From: Paraburkholderia lacunae
GTDB taxonomy: Bacteria; Pseudomonadota; Gammaproteobacteria; Burkholderiales; Burkholderiaceae
Assembly: GCF_003353175.1 (NCBI RefSeq)
Contig: NZ_QHKS01000028.1
Location: 1-64,000 of the forward strand
Direction of reading: 5' to 3'
DNA length: 64,000 nucleotides
The position numbers and the translations under genes were made by a program. This document shows positions 35,222 to 44,005 of this stretch, piece after piece. The notes beneath the pieces were generated by a model, which was not told the DNA's origin, did no database searches, and was given only the letters and a program-made list of their open reading frames with translations. Every line of letters begins with the position of its first letter. Position 1 is the stretch's first letter.

Positions 35222-36964
35222 TCAATGCGAATGGCGCGGCACTTCCGCGCCCCGGCAGCCCACCAGAAAATCGAAGTCACATCCCTGATCGGCCTGCAAT
35301 ACGTGCTCAACGTACAGATGCCGGTAGCCGCTCGCGTCCGCGGGATCGTCTTGTCGAGCTTTAGTCCACGCGGAGAGCCGTGCGGCGAGTTCGTCATCGC
35401 TTACGTCGAGATACAGGCGTCCGGCATCGCAGTCCATTTCAATCCAGTCGCCGTCCTGCACCACCGCGAGCGGGCCGCCCGCGCGAGCCTCGGGTGCTAC
35501 GTGAAGCACCACCGTCCCGTACGCGGTGCCGCTCATCCGCGCGTCGGATAGTCGCACCATGTCCGTCACGCCTTGGGCCAACAGTCTTGGCGGCAGGCCC
35601 ATGTTTCCGACTTCGGCCATGCCGGGATAGCCCTTCGGGCCACAGTTCTTCAACACCAGCACCGAATCGGCGGTCACGTCCAGGTCGGGCGAACCGATGC
35701 GTGCCTTGTAGTCTTCGAAGCTTTCGAACACCACCGCCTGTCCACGATGCCTGAGGAGCGCGACTGTGGACGCAGAAGGTTTGAGCACCGCCCCATTGGG
35801 CGCAAGGTTGCCGCGCAGTACGTATAAGCCGCCATCGGGGAAAATCGGCTTGTCGAGCGTGCGGATGACTTCGTCGTTGTAGAGCGGGGCATCCTTGCAG
35901 TTGTCCCACAGAGACTGACCATTTGCGGTCAACGCACCCGGATGCGGCAGCAGACCGCCTTCGCCGAGTCGGCGCAATACCGCAGGCAGGCCACCTGCGT
36001 AATAGAACTCCTCCATCAGGTAGCGGCCCGACGGCTGCAGGTCGACGACCGTCGGCGTACCGCGTCCGATCCGCGTCCAGTCGTCGAGTTCAAGGCTCAC
36101 GCCGATGCGTCCCGCAATCGCCTTGAGATGAATCGCCGCATTCGTCGAGCCGCCAATCGCGGCATTGACGCGAATCGCATTTTCGAATGCTTCGCGCGTG
36201 AGCAGTTTCGACAGACGCAGATCCTCAAGCGCCATCTGCACGATACGCATGCCCGACATATGCGCCAGCACGTAGCGGCGCGCGTCTACCGCGGGAATCG
36301 CCGCGTTGTGAGGGAGCGTGACGCCAAGCGCTTCCGCCATGCAGGCCATCGTCGAGGCGGTGCCCATCGTATTGCAGGTGCCTGCCGAGCGCGACATACC
36401 GGCTTCAGCAGACATGAAGTCGTGCAGCGAGATTTTGCCCGCCTTCACCTGCTCGCTCAATTGCCAGACGATTGTGCCTGAACCGATATCGCGGCCTTGA
36501 TGCTTGCCGTTGAGCATCGGGCCGCCGGTGACGAGGATCGCCGGCACATCGCAGCTTGCCGCGCCCATCAGAAGCGCGGGGGTCGTCTTGTCGCAACCGG
36601 CCAGCAGTACGACAGCGTCGATCGGATTGCCGCGAATCGACTCCTCGACGTCCATGCTCGCGAGATTGCGTGTCAGCATCGCCGTGGGACGCAGGTTCGA
36701 CTCGCCATTGGAAAACACCGGGAATTCCACCGGAAAGCCGCCTGCTTCCAGCACGCCGCGCTTCACGTGTTCGGCAAGCTTTCGAAAATGCGCATTGCAC
36801 GGCGTCAGTTCGGACCACGTGTTGCAGATCCCAATAATTGGTTTGCCGTGAAATTCGTGATCGGGAATGCCCTGGTTTTTCATCCAGCTTCGGTACATGA
36901 AACCGTTCTTGTCGGCTGAGCCGAACCATTGGGCAGAGCGTAGCGGGCGCTTTCCGTTCGTCAT
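35222..36964 (-). CDS. IlvD/Edd-family sugar-acid dehydratase
   Basis: The 580-residue protein is a full-length [Fe-S] dehydratase: CNTWSELTPCNAHFRKLAEHVKRGVLEAGG with a cluster cysteine, LLAGCDKTTPALLMGA with the next, and SAGTCNTMGTASTMACMAEALG with the third. The sequence opening MTNGKRPLRSAQWFG and FMYRSWMKNQGIPDHEF points to the pentonate group (L-arabinonate/D-xylonate dehydratases) rather than IlvD of branched-chain synthesis. It would remove water from an aldonic acid to give a 2-keto-3-deoxy acid. An AGGAGAG precedes the ATG. It is divergent from a sugar ABC importer, which probably brings in the parent sugar. Confidence 0.9.
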   Translation of the reverse strand: MTNGKRPLRSAQWFGSADKNGFMYRSWMKNQGIPDHEFHGKPIIGICNTWSELTPCNAHFRKLAEHVKRGVLEAGGFPVEFPVFSNGESNLRPTAMLTRNLASMDVEESIRGNPIDAVVLLAGCDKTTPALLMGAASCDVPAILVTGGPMLNGKHQGRDIGSGTIVWQLSEQVKAGKISLHDFMSAEAGMSRSAGTCNTMGTASTMACMAEALGVTLPHNAAIPAVDARRYVLAHMSGMRIVQMALEDLRLSKLLTREAFENAIRVNAAIGGSTNAAIHLKAIAGRIGVSLELDDWTRIGRGTPTVVDLQPSGRYLMEEFYYAGGLPAVLRRLGEGGLLPHPGALTANGQSLWDNCKDAPLYNDEVIRTLDKPIFPDGGLYVLRGNLAPNGAVLKPSASTVALLRHRGQAVVFESFEDYKARIGSPDLDVTADSVLVLKNCGPKGYPGMAEVGNMGLPPRLLAQGVTDMVRLSDARMSGTAYGTVVLHVAPEARAGGPLAVVQDGDWIEMDCDAGRLYLDVSDDELAARLSAWTKARQDDPADASGYRHLYVEHVLQADQGCDFDFLVGCRGAEVPRHSH

Positions 36965-36991
36965 GTCCCTCTCCTTCCAGATGCTAACTCG

Positions 36992-37155
36992 ATAGTAATA
37001 CTATTAAAGCGGCACATAGTGCGGATCATGTCGACAACACATCACTCGCGGCCGATGAGTCAGACCTGTCCCGTCATCGTGTTGCGCTGCACTGCTGGAT
37101 GCGAATACAGAAGGCTGCGCTGCATCGCAAAAAATTAATTAGTCGGACTAGTTAA
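36992..37155. promoter_or_regulatory. Two palindromic operator candidates between dehydratase and importer
   Basis: 36992-37004 is ATAGT-AAT-ACTAT, a perfect 5+5 dyad 28 bases upstream of the dehydratase start. 37135-37155 is a 21-bp palindrome with a single mismatched pair, centred on TAGTC-G-GACTA, about 190 bases before the binding-protein gene. Both share TAGT/ACTA half-sites and resemble GntR-type operators. No other gene is visible in 36965-37346. Confidence 0.55.
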
Positions 37156-37346
37156 GGGTATACATTGATTAGTAGGTAAAAGGGCGTGATATAGCATTTT
37201 CTGGAGGGTAGTCGTGCGCACGCGCGTGCACGAGGGTTTCATCAAAGGAGTGATGCCCAGCTCCGGTGCTTTTCTTGCCGGGGCTTTTCCTGCTTGCGCC
37301 GTCATGGGCAGTGAAGTGTTCAACAACTAAGAGACGGGAGATTGAG

Positions 37347-38426
37347 ATGGCGCAAGCGAAGGAAGACAAGGACAAAGTGCAAGGCATGCGTCGGGGATTG
37401 CTGCAGGGCGCGGGCCTGTCTGCAGCACTGGCGCTATTGGGTGGCATGATCACCCCGGCCCAGGCGGCGGAAGCCGGTTCGTTCCCGGCGCACAAGCGAT
37501 GGAAGATCGTATTCGTCAACCACGTCACGACGAATCCGTTCTTCGTTCCGACGCAATACGGCATTCAGGACGCGACCGCCATGCTGGGGATGGACTATCA
37601 ATGGACCGGCTCGGCCAATGCCGACATCGGCGAAATGGTGAACGCGGTCAACGCGGCGATTGCCGGGAAAGCTGACGCAATCGCCGTACCGATCGTTGAC
37701 CCCAAGGCGTTCGACAAGCCCATCCAGGCCGCGCTCGACGCCGGCATTCCGGTGTTCGCCTATAACGCGGATGCGCCCTCGGGTTCGACGAATCCGCGCC
37801 TTGCCTATATCGGCCAGGATCTTTATCTGTCTGGCTACCAGATGGGCGAGCGAATCGCAAACCTCATCGATAGCGGCCTCGTCGGGCTCTTTATCGCAAC
37901 GCCAGGCCAGCTCAACATTCAGCCTCGGCTTGACGGTGCGGTGGCTGCAATCAAGAAATCGGGCAAAAAGATCGACGTGCAGACCATCGCAACCGGTGCG
38001 ACCGTCAACGAAGAACTATCGAAGATCAAGTCCTTCTTTCTCGGCCACCAGGATCTCAAAGGCATGTTTGCGGTGGACGCGGGCAGCACCCAGGGCGTTG
38101 CCGAAGTGATGAAAGAATCCAATCTGCCGTCTAAAGGCGTCCACGGCGGCGGCTTTGATCTGTTGCCACGCACGGTCGATCTGATCCACGAAGGCTTCCT
38201 CGACTTCACGATCGACCAGCAGCCTTACGTGCAGGGTTTTTATACGGTGGTCGAGGCGTTCATCTTTCTCGCCTCCGGTGGGCTCGTCGGGCCGGCCAAT
38301 GTCAACACGGGCCTGAAGTTCGTCACCAAGGGCACAGTCGATCCGTACCTCAGCACTTCGACGCGCTATGAAGGCAAGAGCACGAAAGCCCAGATCGTGC
38401 CACGCACAGGTGCGATCAAAGGGTGA
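37347..38426 (+). CDS. Sugar ABC transporter substrate-binding protein
   Basis: The 359-residue product starts at the ATG at 37347 after GGGAG; the frame is open from 37266 but without a good start. Residues 14-40 (MRRGLLQGAGLSAALALLGGMITPAQAA) form a signal peptide with paired arginines that may use the Tat route. The mature part is a ribose/xylose-type periplasmic binding protein: WKIVFVNHVTTNPFFVPTQYGIQDA and LGMDYQWTGS...DAIAVPIVDPKAF. It delivers a sugar to the permease encoded next; the genes overlap by 4 bp. Confidence 0.92.
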   Translation: MAQAKEDKDKVQGMRRGLLQGAGLSAALALLGGMITPAQAAEAGSFPAHKRWKIVFVNHVTTNPFFVPTQYGIQDATAMLGMDYQWTGSANADIGEMVNAVNAAIAGKADAIAVPIVDPKAFDKPIQAALDAGIPVFAYNADAPSGSTNPRLAYIGQDLYLSGYQMGERIANLIDSGLVGLFIATPGQLNIQPRLDGAVAAIKKSGKKIDVQTIATGATVNEELSKIKSFFLGHQDLKGMFAVDAGSTQGVAEVMKESNLPSKGVHGGGFDLLPRTVDLIHEGFLDFTIDQQPYVQGFYTVVEAFIFLASGGLVGPANVNTGLKFVTKGTVDPYLSTSTRYEGKSTKAQIVPRTGAIKG

Positions 38427-39424
38427 CGTCTTCCGTGACGGACGCTCAGAAACCCGCTAGACCTCCGAGGCGCTGGTCAAGCGCGCTCGGGCGCTCCAGC
38501 GAGATTCGGATCTTTGCGGTCGCGCTGATCCTCAGCATCTACTTCGAGACAGTCAACCATGACTTCCTGCTGACCGGCGCGAGTCTTCAGAATCTTTCGC
38601 AGTTCATCGCCCCGGTGGCGATCATTGCATTTGGCGAAATCATGCTGATGATCGGTGGGGAGATCGATCTCTCCGCCGGGATGGTCTTTGCGTTTGCACC
38701 TTTCATCATGCATTTTGCCCTCGAGGCAGGCTTGCCGGCATGGCTTGCGATGCTCACCGGCGTCATTGCAGCAGGCCTCGTCGGGCTGATCAACGGCGCG
38801 GTGACGGTGTACCTGCGCATCCCATCCTTCGTGACGACTCTCGGTACGTTGTTCTTCGTGAACGGTCTCACGCTGACAATCTCACGGGGTACACCAGTTT
38901 CGCCACCGGAGAATTCAGCGTTTGCGGCGTTCATGGGGGAATGGGGTTACAGCGAGATCATCTGGACGCTTGCCATTGCCGCAGTCATGCACGTCTTGCT
39001 TCGTCATACACGCTGGGGTTTGCATACGATCGCGTCGGGAGCGAATTCGCTGGGCGCGAGCGAAGCGGGGATACAGGTCAGGCGCCTGAAGCTCGGCAAC
39101 TTCATTCTCGCCGCGCTGCTTGCCGGTTTTACCGGGATTCTGGAGGGTTTTCGTATCACGTCGATCGATCCGCAAGCGGGCGGTAACCAGATCATGTTTC
39201 TTGCAGTTGCCGCAGCCGTGATTGGCGGCACGCCCCTCGCCGGTGGATCGGGCACGATCATTGGTGGGCTAATCGGTGCGACGGTGCTCGGCATCCTCAA
39301 CGACGGCTTCACGCTGATCGGCATCAACGCCTTCACCTTCAACATGATTCTCGGCGCGGCGATCCTCGGAGCCATGATCTTCAACATCCACGTGCTTCGT
39401 CTCGCGCGCAAGGGGGAGTTGTGA
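38423..39424 (+). CDS. Sugar ABC transporter permease (RbsC-like)
   Basis: The 333-residue membrane protein belongs to the branched-chain/ribose permease class, with about eight hydrophobic segments and the motifs GEIDLSAGMVFAFAPFIMHF, GLINGAVTVYLRIPSFVTTLGTLF, GANSLGASEAGIQVRRLKLGNFILAALLAGFTGIL and GGTPLAGGSGTIIGGLIGATVLGILNDGFTLIG. It forms the channel of the importer. It starts with GTG overlapping the binding-protein stop (GTGA), and its own stop overlaps the ATPase start. Confidence 0.93.
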   Translation: MTSSVTDAQKPARPPRRWSSALGRSSEIRIFAVALILSIYFETVNHDFLLTGASLQNLSQFIAPVAIIAFGEIMLMIGGEIDLSAGMVFAFAPFIMHFALEAGLPAWLAMLTGVIAAGLVGLINGAVTVYLRIPSFVTTLGTLFFVNGLTLTISRGTPVSPPENSAFAAFMGEWGYSEIIWTLAIAAVMHVLLRHTRWGLHTIASGANSLGASEAGIQVRRLKLGNFILAALLAGFTGILEGFRITSIDPQAGGNQIMFLAVAAAVIGGTPLAGGSGTIIGGLIGATVLGILNDGFTLIGINAFTFNMILGAAILGAMIFNIHVLRLARKGEL

Positions 39425-40194
39425 TGTCCGAGGTGCTGGAGGCGCTGCGTGGCGAAGATATTGTCAAGCGTTTCGGCGCGGTCACCGCGCTCGATGGCGT
39501 GACGCTGAGGCTAAGACAGGGCGAGATCCTTGGCGTCCTTGGCGACAATGGCGCAGGCAAATCGACGTTGATCAAGATTCTGACTGGCTTTCATCAGCAG
39601 ACAAGCGGCAAGCTTTTTGTAGGCGGCGAGGAAACTATGCTTCGCTCCGTTGATCACGCCCGTTCACTCGGCATTGAATGCGTCTACCAGGATCTGGCGC
39701 TTGCCAATTCGCTGAGCATTTATCACAACATGTTCCTGAACCGGGAAATCATACGTCGAGGGCCGTTTCGCCTGTTGAACAATCGCGCAATGCGTGAGCG
39801 CGCCGCAGAGTGTCTTGAAGAAATCGGCGTGCACGTGCCTTCGGTCGACCTGCCGGTCGAGCAGCTTTCCGGCGGGCAGCGACAGGCTATCGCGGTTGCT
39901 CGCGCGGTCAATTCGAATGCAAGGATCCTGCTGCTTGACGAACCGCTCGCCGCGATGGGCGCCCGCGAGGCTGGACTGATCATCGACCTGATCCTTCGGC
40001 TCAAGAACAAAGGTGGTCGGTCTATCGTGATGATCATGCACAACTACGCGCAGACGCTCGACATCGCGGATCGTGTGATGCTGATGCAGCGCGGACGGGT
40101 GACTTACCAGCGGGAGGCAGCCAGCACGTCGGTCGAGGAATTGATGGATATCGTGCGACGCGAATATCGGGCAATGCGGACAACGATGAACTGA
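39424..40194 (+). CDS. Sugar ABC transporter ATP-binding protein
   Basis: The 256-residue ATPase has Walker A GDNGAGKST, signature LSGGQRQA, Walker B ARILLLDEPLAAM and the H-loop IMHN, where His is kept. It carries one ABC domain, unlike the fused two-domain RbsA, so it probably works as a homodimer in a FrcA-like importer. The ATG at 39424 overlaps the permease TGA by one base and follows AGGGGGAG; a GTG one codon earlier is possible. It ends the three-gene operon. Confidence 0.93.
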   Translation: MSEVLEALRGEDIVKRFGAVTALDGVTLRLRQGEILGVLGDNGAGKSTLIKILTGFHQQTSGKLFVGGEETMLRSVDHARSLGIECVYQDLALANSLSIYHNMFLNREIIRRGPFRLLNNRAMRERAAECLEEIGVHVPSVDLPVEQLSGGQRQAIAVARAVNSNARILLLDEPLAAMGAREAGLIIDLILRLKNKGGRSIVMIMHNYAQTLDIADRVMLMQRGRVTYQREAASTSVEELMDIVRREYRAMRTTMN

Positions 40195-40576
40195 CATCAG
40201 ACCGTTACATGTTGAGCATTCGAGTCGGGATTAATCCACCCGCGCTTTCAAAAACGGACGCCTGCGGCACATTGCTGAGGGGCGATAGCGCCGAGAGGAG
40301 GATCGGGAGTATTTGTTTCAGCGCGATTGGTTTGTAAGAGTGGTGCGAGTTTGCCGGGACAGGACGTGGCATGACGATGGTTGCTGCCAGAGGGCGCAGG
40401 ACTCTGAGCGACTCCCGGCCTTAAATCATGGTCGTCGCGCCAGAATGGCTATCGATCGTTCGGTCGCACAGTAGAGGGCGGTGACGGATTCCCGTCGCTA
40501 TCTTTGTTGATTGACAGCGACATCCAGTAGATGGGCAGACGCTAGAATTTCGTCAAACGCGGGTGGTGTTCCAAAT
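40195..40576. other. Intergenic, no gene recognised
   Basis: The 382 bases between the importer and the IS6 relic have no credible frame. No strong terminator was found after the ATPase gene. Confidence 0.45.
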
Positions 40577-40793
40577 GGCTCTGGCGCAAATGGGATCGGC
40601 GAATCGGTTAGAGTTGTGGGGGTGAAACAAACAGATGTTTCGCGATGAGCAAGCTGAAGAGTCTGGAGGAGTTGTTCGGCGGACGCCATTTTGATCGGGA
40701 GATCATCGTTCTGTGCGTTCGCTGGTAGCTCCGCTACAAGCTCAGCCTGCGCGATCTGGTCGAGATGATGGCCGAACGGGGTTTGTCGCTGGC
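40577..40793 (+). pseudogene. IS6-family element relic (left end and transposase start)
   Basis: The sequence begins with GGCTCTGGCGCAAATGG, which resembles an IS6-family left inverted repeat (GGCTCTG..GCAAA). From the ATG at 40645 a frame encodes SLEELFGGRHFDREIIVLCV then RW-stop-LRYKLSLRDLVEMMAERGLSLA, the IS6 transposase N-terminus with an amber codon (40726-40728) where Tyr is expected. The family sequence stops at 40793, exactly where the next IS6-type inverted repeat begins, so it was cut by that insertion. Confidence 0.8.
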
Positions 40794-41630
40794 GGTTTTG
40801 TCGCATTAACGCGGACAAGTAAAATTCGTCGACCGCAACACATGACAAGCATGATGGCAAAGACGAAGTCGCCGCGCAAGACGCTGCCCGCTGGCATTGG
40901 CACGGTGCTGAAGCGGCTGCACTACCCGCTGGACGTGATCCTGCTGTGCGTCCGGTGGTACGTGGCGTACTCACTGAGCCTACGTAACCTCGAGGAAATG
41001 ATGGCCGGGCGGGGTATCGAGGTGGATCATTCGAGCGTGCACCGGTGGGTTATCAAGCTGCTGCCGGCGTTTGAACAAGCATTCCGCAAACGCAAACGGC
41101 CTGTCGGCAAGAGCTGGCGCGTCGATGAGACCTACGTCAAGGTCAAAGGCCAATGGAAATACTTGTACCGTGCCGTCGACAAGGCGGGCAACACGGTGCA
41201 TTTCCTGCTGCGCGCCCATCGTGATAAGGCCGCTGCTCGCCGCTACTTCGAGAAGGCGATTGAACAGAACGGCGAGCCCGAGACAATTACCGTGGACAGG
41301 AGCGGCGCGAATCTGGCTGCACTTGAAGCGCTCAATGTCGAGCGTTTAATGCCGATCAAGGTCCGGCAAAACAAATACCTGAACAACGCCGTCGAGCAGG
41401 ATCACCGTGCCATCAAGCGCATCATCAAACCGATGATGGGGCTCAAGGATTTCCGCTGCGCGCGCATCATCCTGTCTGGCATAGAGATCGCGCACATGAT
41501 CCGCAAGGGACAGATGTGTGACGATGGCGTCGCCTCGACTGCAGCCGAACAATTCTATTCTCTCGCGATGTAAGCAATACTCTTCATCTCAGGCGCCTGA
41601 TCGTCGCATCGTCCTTAACGCGACACAACC
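40794..41630 (+). mobile_element. IS6-family insertion sequence, apparently intact
   Basis: The left end GGTTTTGTCGCATTAACG and the complement of the right end GGTTGTGTCGCGTTAAGG match at 15 of 18 bases, both starting GG. The length (837 bp) fits IS6. No 8-bp target duplication is seen, as expected if a neighbouring deletion followed replicative transposition. Confidence 0.75.
40842..41573 (+). CDS. IS6-family transposase
   Basis: The 243-residue DDE transposase has the IS6 hallmarks: HYPLDVILLCVRWYVAYSLSLRNLEEMM (N-terminal DNA-binding part), WRVDETYVKVKGQWKYLYRAVD with the first Asp, ITVDRSGAN with the second, and NNAVEQDHRAIKRIIKPMMG with the Glu. I chose the ATG at 40842; the frame upstream to 40713 lies over the older IS6 relic. 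It is complete and could be active by replicative transposition. Confidence 0.92.
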   Translation: MTSMMAKTKSPRKTLPAGIGTVLKRLHYPLDVILLCVRWYVAYSLSLRNLEEMMAGRGIEVDHSSVHRWVIKLLPAFEQAFRKRKRPVGKSWRVDETYVKVKGQWKYLYRAVDKAGNTVHFLLRAHRDKAAARRYFEKAIEQNGEPETITVDRSGANLAALEALNVERLMPIKVRQNKYLNNAVEQDHRAIKRIIKPMMGLKDFRCARIILSGIEIAHMIRKGQMCDDGVASTAAEQFYSLAM

Positions 41631-41657
41631 AGTTCGAGCGCCCGACTCAGACGCCAG

Positions 41658-41787
41658 TGGCGCCTTTACGGCGAAAATCTACTGGCGCCAATACGCCGGA
41701 AGACTTGTGGCGCCTAAACGCCGAAAAGTCCTCGGCGCCTTTATGCCGAAAACGGTTTGGCTCCTTTCCTTAACGGCGAAAGTTCAC
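41658..41787. repeat. Array of five 25-bp tandem repeats
   Basis: Units start at 41658, 41683, 41708, 41733 and 41758. The shared core is TGGCGCC-N5-GCCGAAAA in the best copies (TGGCGCCTAAACGCCGAAAA at 41708); the last unit is degenerate and two bases longer in its core. GGCGCC is itself a palindrome. The array starts 27 bp after the IS6 element and runs to the 3' end of the DUF4148 gene. There is no open frame across it. Confidence 0.85.
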
Positions 41788-42092
41788 ACCCGGGACGCTG
41801 TGCGGCGCGCACCGTACCCCAATCCCGTGCATCTGCTCACTGCCCGCCGTAGAGCGCGTTCAAGCGTGCCGTCCTGCTGGGCGCGCTGCAATTCCTGTTT
41901 GACCTCCGCGCGAGTCTTGCCGTGGAAGGCACCGCTCCCGCTACTGCCCACGGACGTACCGCCGACTGCGTCCGACGTCATAGCTGCGTTGCTGTCGGAG
42001 GCCGTCGTGGATGTGTCGGCGTTGTCACCCGCATAGGCGAACGTGGTGCACAACGTCAATGCGGCAATAGGGATCAAAGTCAGAGCTTTCAT
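41784..42092 (-). CDS. DUF4148-family small secreted protein, frameshifted 3' end
   Basis: The 102-residue frame starts with a signal peptide (MKALTLIPIAALTLCTTFAYA, cut after residue 21) and has the DUF4148 pattern KTRAEVKQELQRAQQDGTLE. Members usually end soon after with a short L-x-x-LY tail. Here another frame holds LNALYGGQ and a TGA at 41837-41839, while the open frame runs on 17 codons beyond. A small indel near the DGTL codons would explain this. A second ATG lies one codon upstream; GGAG precedes both. Function of the family is unknown; it is common in Burkholderia. Confidence 0.75.
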   Translation of the reverse strand: MKALTLIPIAALTLCTTFAYAGDNADTSTTASDSNAAMTSDAVGGTSVGSSGSGAFHGKTRAEVKQELQRAQQDGTLERALRRAVSRCTGLGYGARRTASRV

Positions 42093-42436
42093 CATATTCT
42101 CCAGCATGGTGCATGACATGCCCGACGCCAATCGAGTCACGCAGTTTGCGCCGGGATTTCGTGCCGCTTAGAAAACCATCAAAGGTTCTTGCAATGACTC
42201 GGCACGCTCTTGCAATACCCGGGCAGAATTTCCTTCATTCCCGAGTTACCCCTTTTTTTTGTATCGCGATCCAGGCAGGATCCGACCCAGGCATCCAGCC
42301 TGGATCTATTTTCATCACCTGAACGGAGCTTTTCCAGCCTCGATCCGGCCACCTCGAGTCCTCGCGCCTTCAGACGATTCGCCAAAGTGTATTGTTTTAT
42401 AATAGAGGCTGTTGGAAACTCATAATTGGGGTGGCA
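42093..42436. promoter_or_regulatory. Upstream region of the toxin-antitoxin operon
   Basis: A good -10 box TATAAT stands at 42398-42403, 34 bases before the antitoxin ATG; no matching -35 is clear. CCAGGC-ATCCA-GCCTGG (42287-42303) can form a small hairpin. Otherwise I see no gene. Confidence 0.45.
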
Positions 42437-42712
42437 ATGACCGCAACAGCGACAACCCGGACCCTGACTGCGCAGGTACCCGTGGCGTTGGCCGAGGAGG
42501 TTGACGCCCTGGCCGAGCAGATCGAACGTCCGAAGCAATGGATCATTAAGAAAGCCTTGATCGCGTACTTGGCGCGTGAAAAGGAAAAGCGACGTCTGAT
42601 CCAAGAGGGCTTGGACGACGTTGACGCAGGCCGTGTGGTTTCGATGGAGCAAGCCGACGCATGGGCGGATGGCCTCGGGACGCAAAACGAACGGCCGGTG
42701 CCGCGCGCATGA
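42437..42712 (+). CDS. Ribbon-helix-helix antitoxin (CopG/ParD-like)
   Basis: The 91-residue product starts at the ATG at 42437 with GGGGTGG before it. Its N-terminus TLTAQVPVALAEEVDALAEQIERPKQWIIKKALIAYLAREKEK is a ribbon-helix-helix DNA-binding domain; the C-terminal tail (SMEQADAWADGLG) is the likely toxin-wrapping segment. It should repress its own operon and neutralise the toxin encoded next, whose start overlaps its stop (ATGA). Confidence 0.9.
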   Translation: MTATATTRTLTAQVPVALAEEVDALAEQIERPKQWIIKKALIAYLAREKEKRRLIQEGLDDVDAGRVVSMEQADAWADGLGTQNERPVPRA

Positions 42713-43032
42713 CCGTGCCGGTTGAACTAACCAGCAAGGCCATGTCCGACTTCGCTCAGATCGCTGACCACGTCAAGCTTTACAACGACGCCGCAGTGGC
42801 GCGAAAGGTAGTTAAGGCACTGTTGGCCGAAGCGAAGAAACTGGGCGAGGACCACCACCACCGGCTCGGGGAAGAACTGGACGGGTACGACGGCCCGCCG
42901 CCCCGCGAGGTTCACAAGTGGGTGTGCCTGGGCGGGCGATACGAAATCCATCTCGAAATCAAACCCGCCTACGCCGATCTCCCCACCACAATCTTCGTGC
43001 TCCGGGTATGGGACACGAGGCAGGACCGCTGA
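42709..43032 (+). CDS. ParE/RelE-superfamily toxin
   Basis: The 107-residue protein has the ParE/RelE layout: two N-terminal helices (LTSKAMSDFAQIADHVKLYNDAAVARKVVKALLAEAKKLG) then beta strands with KWVCLGGRYEIHLEIK and a C-terminal TIFVLRVWDTRQDR, where the basic/aromatic end is typical of the active face. Relatives inhibit gyrase (ParE) or cut mRNA at the ribosome (RelE); which applies is not clear. It overlaps the antitoxin gene by 4 bp. Confidence 0.9.
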   Translation: MTVPVELTSKAMSDFAQIADHVKLYNDAAVARKVVKALLAEAKKLGEDHHHRLGEELDGYDGPPPREVHKWVCLGGRYEIHLEIKPAYADLPTTIFVLRVWDTRQDR

Positions 43033-43680
43033 CCAACGGGCGGGGCATTAGCCCGCTTGCGCGGTGAGTGACCGGGGCAAGTTGCCTTGCAGCCGCTCAT
43101 GCCGACGTAGCCACACTTCGCACGCGTTAAGGGAGGACCCGGGCTCGAGACGATGCCACTGAATGGCCTGGGACCCGTAAGATCAGCGCTGGTGAACATG
43201 CCGACACTTGTGGCGTAGCGTTCATGAGGGCTCCAAAGAAAACGCCCGCGCTATTCACGCAGGCGTTTCCGTGGCCCCGCTACCGCGCCCCAATGAACGA
43301 TTTCTCGTCCGCTTCTGCTTCAGGGGCCGGCTTCCGCGCGGCTCCTTTCAGTATAGGACGGGCAGCCGGATAACCAAGTCGGCGAGACTAACGTTCAGAT
43401 GGGGGTATTCGTACCTTTCGTGCAATTTATGGCGGTTTGATCCTAAAAATCGTTATCGATCAATGACTTGCACATCCTCCGATTGCGCGAACGCCGTGGA
43501 GCCGGGTGTGGCCTTGATTTTCGCGCAGGTTTCCCGTTAGGGCGCCCTTGCCTGGCGGCGCATTGCCTTGCGTCCCCAAATATTTTTATATAAAAATCAG
43601 CTAGTTGCTGTCTACCTGTGTTGGGTACACATATAGGCGGCGGTGTATGCACTCAAAATGACCGTCGCTATGCGACCCTT
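43033..43680. other. Intergenic debris with a repeat end at 43401-43470
   Basis: No gene is recognised. Bases 43401-43470 align with the complement of 25839-25908, one end of the 172-bp inverted-repeat element: GGGG..T..CGTAC.TTTC..TGCA...T.TGGCG.TTTGATCCT.AAAATC, followed by a GATCA and ACTTGC. This marks a second, diverged copy of that element's end. Confidence 0.55.
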
Positions 43681-44005
43681 CATCGAGCTGGGCGAGCGGT
43701 CAGTCTCCGCCAACTTGCCCGTGGCACGTGCAAGTCGCAGGCTTGCCGGGGATTGATGACGGCCGCCGAGTGCCGGGAAGCTTGCGGTGCGCAGGTAAAA
43801 GACATCTCCCGGCCCCCTTCGCCTCCATGACGATTAGCGCGACGTGGTGACCTGCAAACTTCTCAAGCATGGAGTCAAAGCCGACATGATCATTCGGAAG
43901 AGTCAACGGAGTGGATGTCACACCAACTGCTATGTCCAAAGTGGCTTTCGCCACGTCGATGCCAGCAATGACCAGTGTCGGATTCGGAACTGGCAAGCTC
44001 GTCAT
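43681..44005 (-). pseudogene. IS110-family transposase remnant (N-terminal part, frameshifted)
   Basis: From the ATG at 44005 (AAGGAGGGG before it) the frame reads PTLVIAGIDVAKATLDIAVG...ALIVMEAKGAG, close to the intact copy at 44707. After the Glu-containing block the match moves to other frames (AVINPRQA, then GKLAETDR, then AQLDE), so there are at least two frameshifts, and it ends near 43681. The first Asp and the Glu of the DEDD site remain. Confidence 0.85.

Noticed and set aside
41658..41787. CRISPR-like array
   Set aside because: Repeats follow each other without unique spacers of 30 bp or so, units are only 25 bp, and no cas gene is present.
43208..43540. A 110-codon plus-strand frame
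   Set aside because: It crosses the diverged inverted-repeat end at 43401-43470 and has no protein-like pattern.
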